Source of the DNA: Drosophila pseudoobscura
Lineage: Eukaryota > Arthropoda > Insecta > Diptera > Drosophilidae
Assembly (NCBI RefSeq): GCF_009870125.1
Contig: NC_046679.1
Span: forward strand, 24,366,001 to 24,430,000
Direction of reading: 5' to 3'
DNA: 64,000 bases
Both the position numbers and the translations under genes were made by a program. The notes below the pieces were generated by a model, which had not been told where the DNA came from, searched no databases, and was given only the letters and a program-made list of their open reading frames with translations. Shown one piece after another: positions 59,842 to 64,000 of the stretch; the stretch's first letter is position 1; each line of letters opens with the position of its first letter.

Positions 59842-60211
59842 TCATGTAATTCCATATTGCGTTGTTATGCCTTGAATTCGTAGAATTGAAGGGTATAATG
59901 AATAGGTAGGGCTATACGTAACAGGCACTTGGAACAAAAAGGTTTCCGACCTCATATCGACCAGCCACTTGTGGATCAAGGCTGTATCGATCTCTGCATT
60001 TCCCGTTTGACAGACTACGAAAAGGTCAGGATTGTTGGAACTATCCCCATAGGGTATACTAACCAAAATGTTTAGAAATATCAATAGATTTTCATATATT
60101 GATTACCGCAAAAAGAACTTGGAGCTTAGGTGTTTCTTGTCCCTTAACACTTAAGATTCCATTTCGAAGAACTTTTACCAACTCATCCATCAAATCTTTG
60201 TGAAATCCCAT
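59842..60211 (-). pseudogene. Broken ORF of an unrecognised protein
   Basis: From ATG 60211 the minus strand reads MGFHKDLMDELVKVLRN, then ILSVKGQETPKLQVLFAVIN, and stops. One base off in an ATATAT run near 60090 the frame continues smoothly: YENLLIFLNILVSIPYGD, NPDLFVVCQTGNAEIDTALI, VDMRSETFLFQVPV, ending at 59842. The two halves read as one protein of about 120 aa with a single one-base frame break. A 48-nt intron was considered (GTAATC..TTAG with CTAAAC inside), but it does not restore the frame. No ATG-proximal TATA or family match is seen. It is either a decayed gene fragment or a sequence error. Confidence 0.4.
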
Positions 60212-61291
60212 ATGCGAGTACCTACTCGTAGATTAGGGTATCCGCTCATTATCTGTATTTGTGCAAAGGGCTATCTATCAATCGGACCAGTCGATAGATC
60301 CGCAGGCCAGACCCTTCACGCCTGCCAAAGACACAAAAGACCGTGCATTCCTCTCCAGCGATTCGCACTCGACGGAACTTGAACACACGACTCGTGGTCC
60401 GGGGCCCAATAGCGATAAAATGCAGCGTCAAGTGGAGTGCTTGATTAGGCGCGCGATTTGCCTGCCATTTCGAACGCCTGCAATTAGAAACGGCCGCAGA
60501 TTGTAAACTAAACAGAGTGGGTAGGGGGTGGGGGGGGGGGGAGTGCTGGGAACTGTCACGAGCAAGTATCACTCGCAACCTGGCTGGGGGTGGTGCTTGA
60601 AAAATGATTTACACGCGTAAATCATAAATTATGTCCCATTTCAAGTGGCCCGAAACGACAGAAGCGGATGACAAATGCAGATGATGACAATGGAAATAAT
60701 GATGATTGGGAGGGATGCTGCTGACGATTGAGACGACTGTTGTGATGATTACTTTGATGGTTTTCAGAATTGAACTCCTTTGTTTCGATGGCTGCAGTTT
60801 TCAGTTCCAGTTCCGGCCAAAACCTGTCCGACTCTTATCAGCCAACCGCCACCTATCGACGTCATTCAAAATTCAACTCAAAATCAAATCAATTCAATTT
60901 CGAATTTCACATTTCAATCGCTCGCAATACACTCTCACACCTGTAGTTTGATGGAAAGCCACGCAACATTCAATGCTAATGAGCTGCCCGATTCCGATTC
61001 CGATTCGGAATCCATTTCAGTTCGCGTCGGTCGCTGCTGGGCATAGCACCGTTAATAGCTCCGGGTCGTCAAAATACCACCTGCTACCCAAGAACACCTG
61101 GATATAGCTTATATATACTATACTCGAGTATATATGGCAGCACAATTGTCGTACGATTATCGCACGTCCGGCTGTCTGCTTTGTCCGGCTTAATTAATAG
61201 AAAAATATATCTTTTTTGCGCACTGATAACACGTCAGAGGCCGCTGGTAACGCAAAAAGGAAGTCGCGATCTCTAGATAAAGTCTGAAAGA
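60212..61291. other. Noncoding stretch
   Basis: No gene supported. It has an 11-base G tract at 60531-60541, ATTCGATTC-type direct repeats near 60990 and a perfect 14-bp palindrome TATACTCGAGTATA at 61119-61132. Confidence 0.5.
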
Positions 61292-61299
61292 TATATTTA
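61292..61299 (+). promoter_or_regulatory. TATA-like box TATATTTA
   Basis: It lies 54 nt upstream of the ATG at 61346 and is compatible with a short leader. Confidence 0.3.
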
Positions 61300-61345
61300 G
61301 CTATAGTACAAGGCGTTGCACGATCGGTTTTTTCCGGGAATAACC

Positions 61346-61558
61346 ATGCTGCAAAGTGATCTCCGTGTACTAAAATCCCTACTAATTGTGTTCTTATGGG
61401 CATTGTCCTATTGTCAAGGTTGGTACGATAGTTTACAGATCCGGATACTGAATCCTTTCATTGATCAGTCCTATTTTTCATATAAAAAAGTTAACATTTT
61501 GCTGTTTTTCTCATCGTCCGTCATTGATTATTTTATCCACATAACGCAATTCCTGTAA
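61346..61558 (+). CDS. Candidate small secreted protein, 70 aa
   Basis: The ATG at 61346 opens a convincing signal peptide (MLQSDLRVLKSLLIVFLWAL, then SYCQG as cleavage region). Unspliced, the frame continues WYDSLQIRILNPFIDQ and ends in a hydrophobic Phe/Ser/Ile stretch at 61558. A weak intron of about 50 nt is possible (AAG|GTTGGT to TTGATCAG, with an ACTGAATCC branch-like site), placed just after the signal peptide as in many fly secreted genes. TATATTTA lies 54 nt upstream. No poly(A) signal was noted close downstream. No family recognised, and the tail may not be the true one. Confidence 0.35.
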   Translation: MLQSDLRVLKSLLIVFLWALSYCQGWYDSLQIRILNPFIDQSYFSYKKVNILLFFSSSVIDYFIHITQFL

Positions 61559-62299
61559 GAGATCTTTTAAACATTAAGTTCTGCTAATCTCATCGATCAG
61601 AATTTGTTGCACTATATATGGGGATACAAATGGGATCACTAATTAAGTCTTAGAACTATCAGTGTTGAACACTATCGTAAATATTCGCAAACATCCGTCC
61701 AATATCAAAACTGAACAACTTTCCACTTGAAAGTTCCTTATGTTTCCCCGCAAACAATTGAGAAAGCTATTGAAGATCTTGAAGTGGGTTTGTCTATGCA
61801 ATGTAACGACAGGTTTTCATAATGAAGGCCTAATTAAAGTTCCATAAGAGCTTCAATTTGATGTAATTAATACCCGTAGTTCCAGGTCCGTCCGGTCATA
61901 GCGACAAAAATTCGATGACTTGGTTGGTCCCCATAAAAACTTTTATGAAAGGGCGTTCGCTTAGTACTTCTCCGCTTTTAGTGACAAACCGACGATATAT
62001 AGCTTATACCGACGATATTTTTCCCAGTTCACCAGGTTTTTCGACGTGCCGAAAAAAAATACAGTGAAATAATGCCAAAAAAAATAATCATTAGGCGACG
62101 CTATTAGAAACGTGTGTATTTATCAGTGATCGGCACCGATTTCAAAGGATGAACTGGATGAATATGTTCTTATTGACAATTATTTTTCATTGACAAACAT
62201 TTAAATACCAAAAAAAAAAAGTTTATTTTTTCGGTAATCTTAATCTAAAATCTGTAAAAATATTGATCGCCTTCAGATCATAGCCTAAGCCATTCACAA

Positions 62300-62365
62300 T
62301 ATGTACATATGTATGTACCAAAATCATTAACCTGTCATATATGCACATACATACATATGTACATA
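62300..62365. repeat. Inverted repeat, 18-bp perfect stem
   Basis: TATGTACATATGTATGTA at 62300-62317 is the exact reverse complement of 62348-62365, with a 30-nt loop. The TATGTACA-type sequence is simple, so slippage is a likely origin. Confidence 0.7.
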
Positions 62366-62925
62366 GATCATAGATTGCTTCGATCTTTCGACGATAGCCA
62401 CAGGTTGAATAATCCATTCACAAGCAACGCGACAACACTCACTTCATTGATCATTGATCAACAGGTTTCCCTCGAGCACTTAAGAGCAGTTGAAAAATAT
62501 ACAATAATGTATCTGCAGAAACATCAAGAGCAAGCAGAAGCTGCATCGTTTCGGAGCAAGAGAGCCACATGGTGTGCGATCCCTCTCTCTCTCTCGCTCT
62601 CTTCGGGCTAGATTCTGGCTGGTCGTATATTCTCATGAGGTGTGTGATAAGACCACCTTGAGGTAGTAGCGCAAAAGCAAAGGCAAACGCGCAAAAGCAA
62701 AACAAAATCAAAATCAAAAAGAAAGACAAGCTCTCTTCTCTCTCTTAGCTTCAGAGACCAGTCGCGAAGCGATGCGGCGACCGCGCGATCAAATCGGATC
62801 GTATAGGATCGAAATCGTTGACAAATCGCTTAAAATTGCAGGCAGATTCTCGACACGACTTCAGTTGACAACGGCGCGTTGTGGACACCGAGTATTGTGC
62901 TGGCGGTTTTTTTTTTCAAAAAAAA

Positions 62926-63190
62926 ATCCCCCAGTCGAATGTAATTCAAAGAAGATCGCAAAGAAACCGAAAATATAGTGTAAATATAGTGGTAAAAAAC
63001 CGCCTTTCAGAACGTGCCGCATTTTCGCAGACACTTCGAAAATACTATGTCTCTATGTACTATATCCCCCAATCGAATTTAATTCAAAGAACATCGCAAA
63101 AAAAACGGAAATAGAGTATAAATATAGAGGAAAAAAAACTGCCTTTCAGCACGTGCCGCACATTCGCAGACACTTTGAAAATACAATGTA
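62926..63190 (+). repeat. Tandem duplication, ~138-bp unit, two copies
   Basis: Unit 1 (62926-63063) and unit 2 (63064-63190) share, in order, CCCCCA.TCGAAT, AATTCAAAGAA.ATCGCAAA, AAATATAG, GCCTTTCAG.ACGTGCCGCA and TTCGCAGACACTT.GAAAATAC. They differ by scattered substitutions and short A-run indels, so the event is not very recent. Confidence 0.85.
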
Positions 63191-64000
63191 TCGCAAAAAA
63201 AAAAAAAGGAATACAAAAAATAACAGTCGACTGATAAGAGCATTTGATTTGTTTTTATCGGAATTGCTGGCAGACGCGTGCCATGCAAAATATTGGACCT
63301 ACAAACATACATACGTCAACAATATTTAATTAATTACTGTGCGCGATCGAGTGATTGAAGGGGGGGCTGGAGCCACAGGCCATCCCTTTCAACAAACGCC
63401 TATACCTTTTTTTGCTTTTCAAGTTTCAATTTACTCTTATAATTGTCAACGTCAACAGATCTGGGATGTTGTTGTTGTTTGGTGTTCTCTTCCTCGTCTT
63501 TCTCCACCGCTTCTTGCTTTTTCGCGTCGCGCATTTCGTTGTGCCTCTCACTCTCTCGCTGTTATTTTTGGTGGCATTTGTTGTTTTCCGATATTTTTGC
63601 TTAATTCTTCAGTCGTTCACAGTTTTTCGGGTTTTATATCCCGCACACTCGCGGAGTGCGAGGGGTATATCGAGTTTTTTCTCTTAAATATATATGTACG
63701 TATGGCATTCAATCCATCCATTTATCTGTTTATTATGTACTATTTTTATAACGTGAAGAAAACAGGATTCAAGATTCCGATTGTTTTTTTTATGATATTA
63801 AGCTTCTACATATAGATATGTACATACATACATATATCTATTCATGGATCTGTTAATAATTACCGACTTATCGTTGGTAATGTATTCCGCTCATATTGAA
63901 TATATTTGAAGCCATACAATTTGCGGAAGTTTTCTTTAAATATTTGGCCAATGTATTTAATATACATACTCGCAGATAATTTCCTAATCAGTGCGCCACA

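Larger units (their letters stand above)
61559..64000. other. Noncoding or 5'-UTR/promoter-like stretch at the window's right end
   Basis: No long coding frame is supported. CGATA motifs recur (61993, 62013, 62392 and, reversed, 61673). A (CT)n tract lies at 62582-62601, followed by a CpG-containing block at 62760-62900 and a 138-bp tandem duplication. This combination looks like a promoter with a long 5' leader of a plus-strand gene beyond the window. That is inference. Confidence 0.35.

Noticed and set aside
62659-62668. TGAGGTAGTA, the first ten bases of let-7
   Set aside because: The match stops after ten bases (continues GCGCAAAAG) and no complementary arm is present nearby. Chance occurrence.
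1-64000. CRISPR arrays, bacterial operons, tRNA or rRNA genes
   Set aside because: No spaced direct-repeat array, no ribosome-binding or operon organisation, and no convincing tRNA A/B-box pair was found by eye. A tRNAscan run would be the decisive test for tRNAs.

Overview
The window looks like a Drosophila genome, most probably of the obscura group. The few genes are compact and their introns are short (57-69 nt, GT..AG). Microsatellites are abundant, and long AT-rich intergenic stretches separate the genes. Two repeats carry the fly INE-1/DINE-1/SGM-type signature (runs of the CCGTC/GGACG type beside 'AATAGCCGAGTCGAT'), a family common in obscura-group flies. The species call is inference. 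No bacterial features and no CRISPR array were seen.

Layout. 1-17.8 kb is almost all noncoding, except for a two-exon gene for a small secreted protein (4148-4540, minus) lying between two DINE-like fragments. At 17.8-18.3 kb there is a two-exon gene for a small, very basic protein, with a one-base frame problem in a T run. At 23.3-25.3 kb two plus-strand genes are tightly packed: a 125-aa secreted protein and an EcKL (ecdysteroid-kinase-like/CHK) kinase with a one-base frameshift near its end. 25.3-35.7 kb is gene-poor. 35.7-36.6 kb holds an intronless DHHC S-acyltransferase.

38.3-57.2 kb is the most structured part. A ~1.35 kb segment (38305-39654) recurs in inverted orientation at 55834-57207. 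The two arms enclose ~16.2 kb, and each carries an intact copy of the same orphan terminal exon of a membrane protein. Inside the arms are two diverged, intronless paralogues of a long coiled-coil protein (743 and 834 aa, both minus). Between them lie a DINE-like element and a dead Ty3/gypsy-type retroelement (Osvaldo-like by motif). This is what a staggered-break inversion, or a duplication hot spot, would look like.

57.2-64 kb is again mostly noncoding. It holds several weak candidates: a broken minus-strand ORF at 59.8-60.2 kb, a small signal-peptide ORF at 61.35 kb, and a promoter-like region with a 138-bp tandem duplication at 62.9-63.2 kb that may be the 5' end of a gene lying beyond the window.

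The genes do not form an obvious pathway. Three separate ORFs each need only a one-base correction, always in a short repeat. That raises the possibility of sequence errors rather than three independent pseudogenes.
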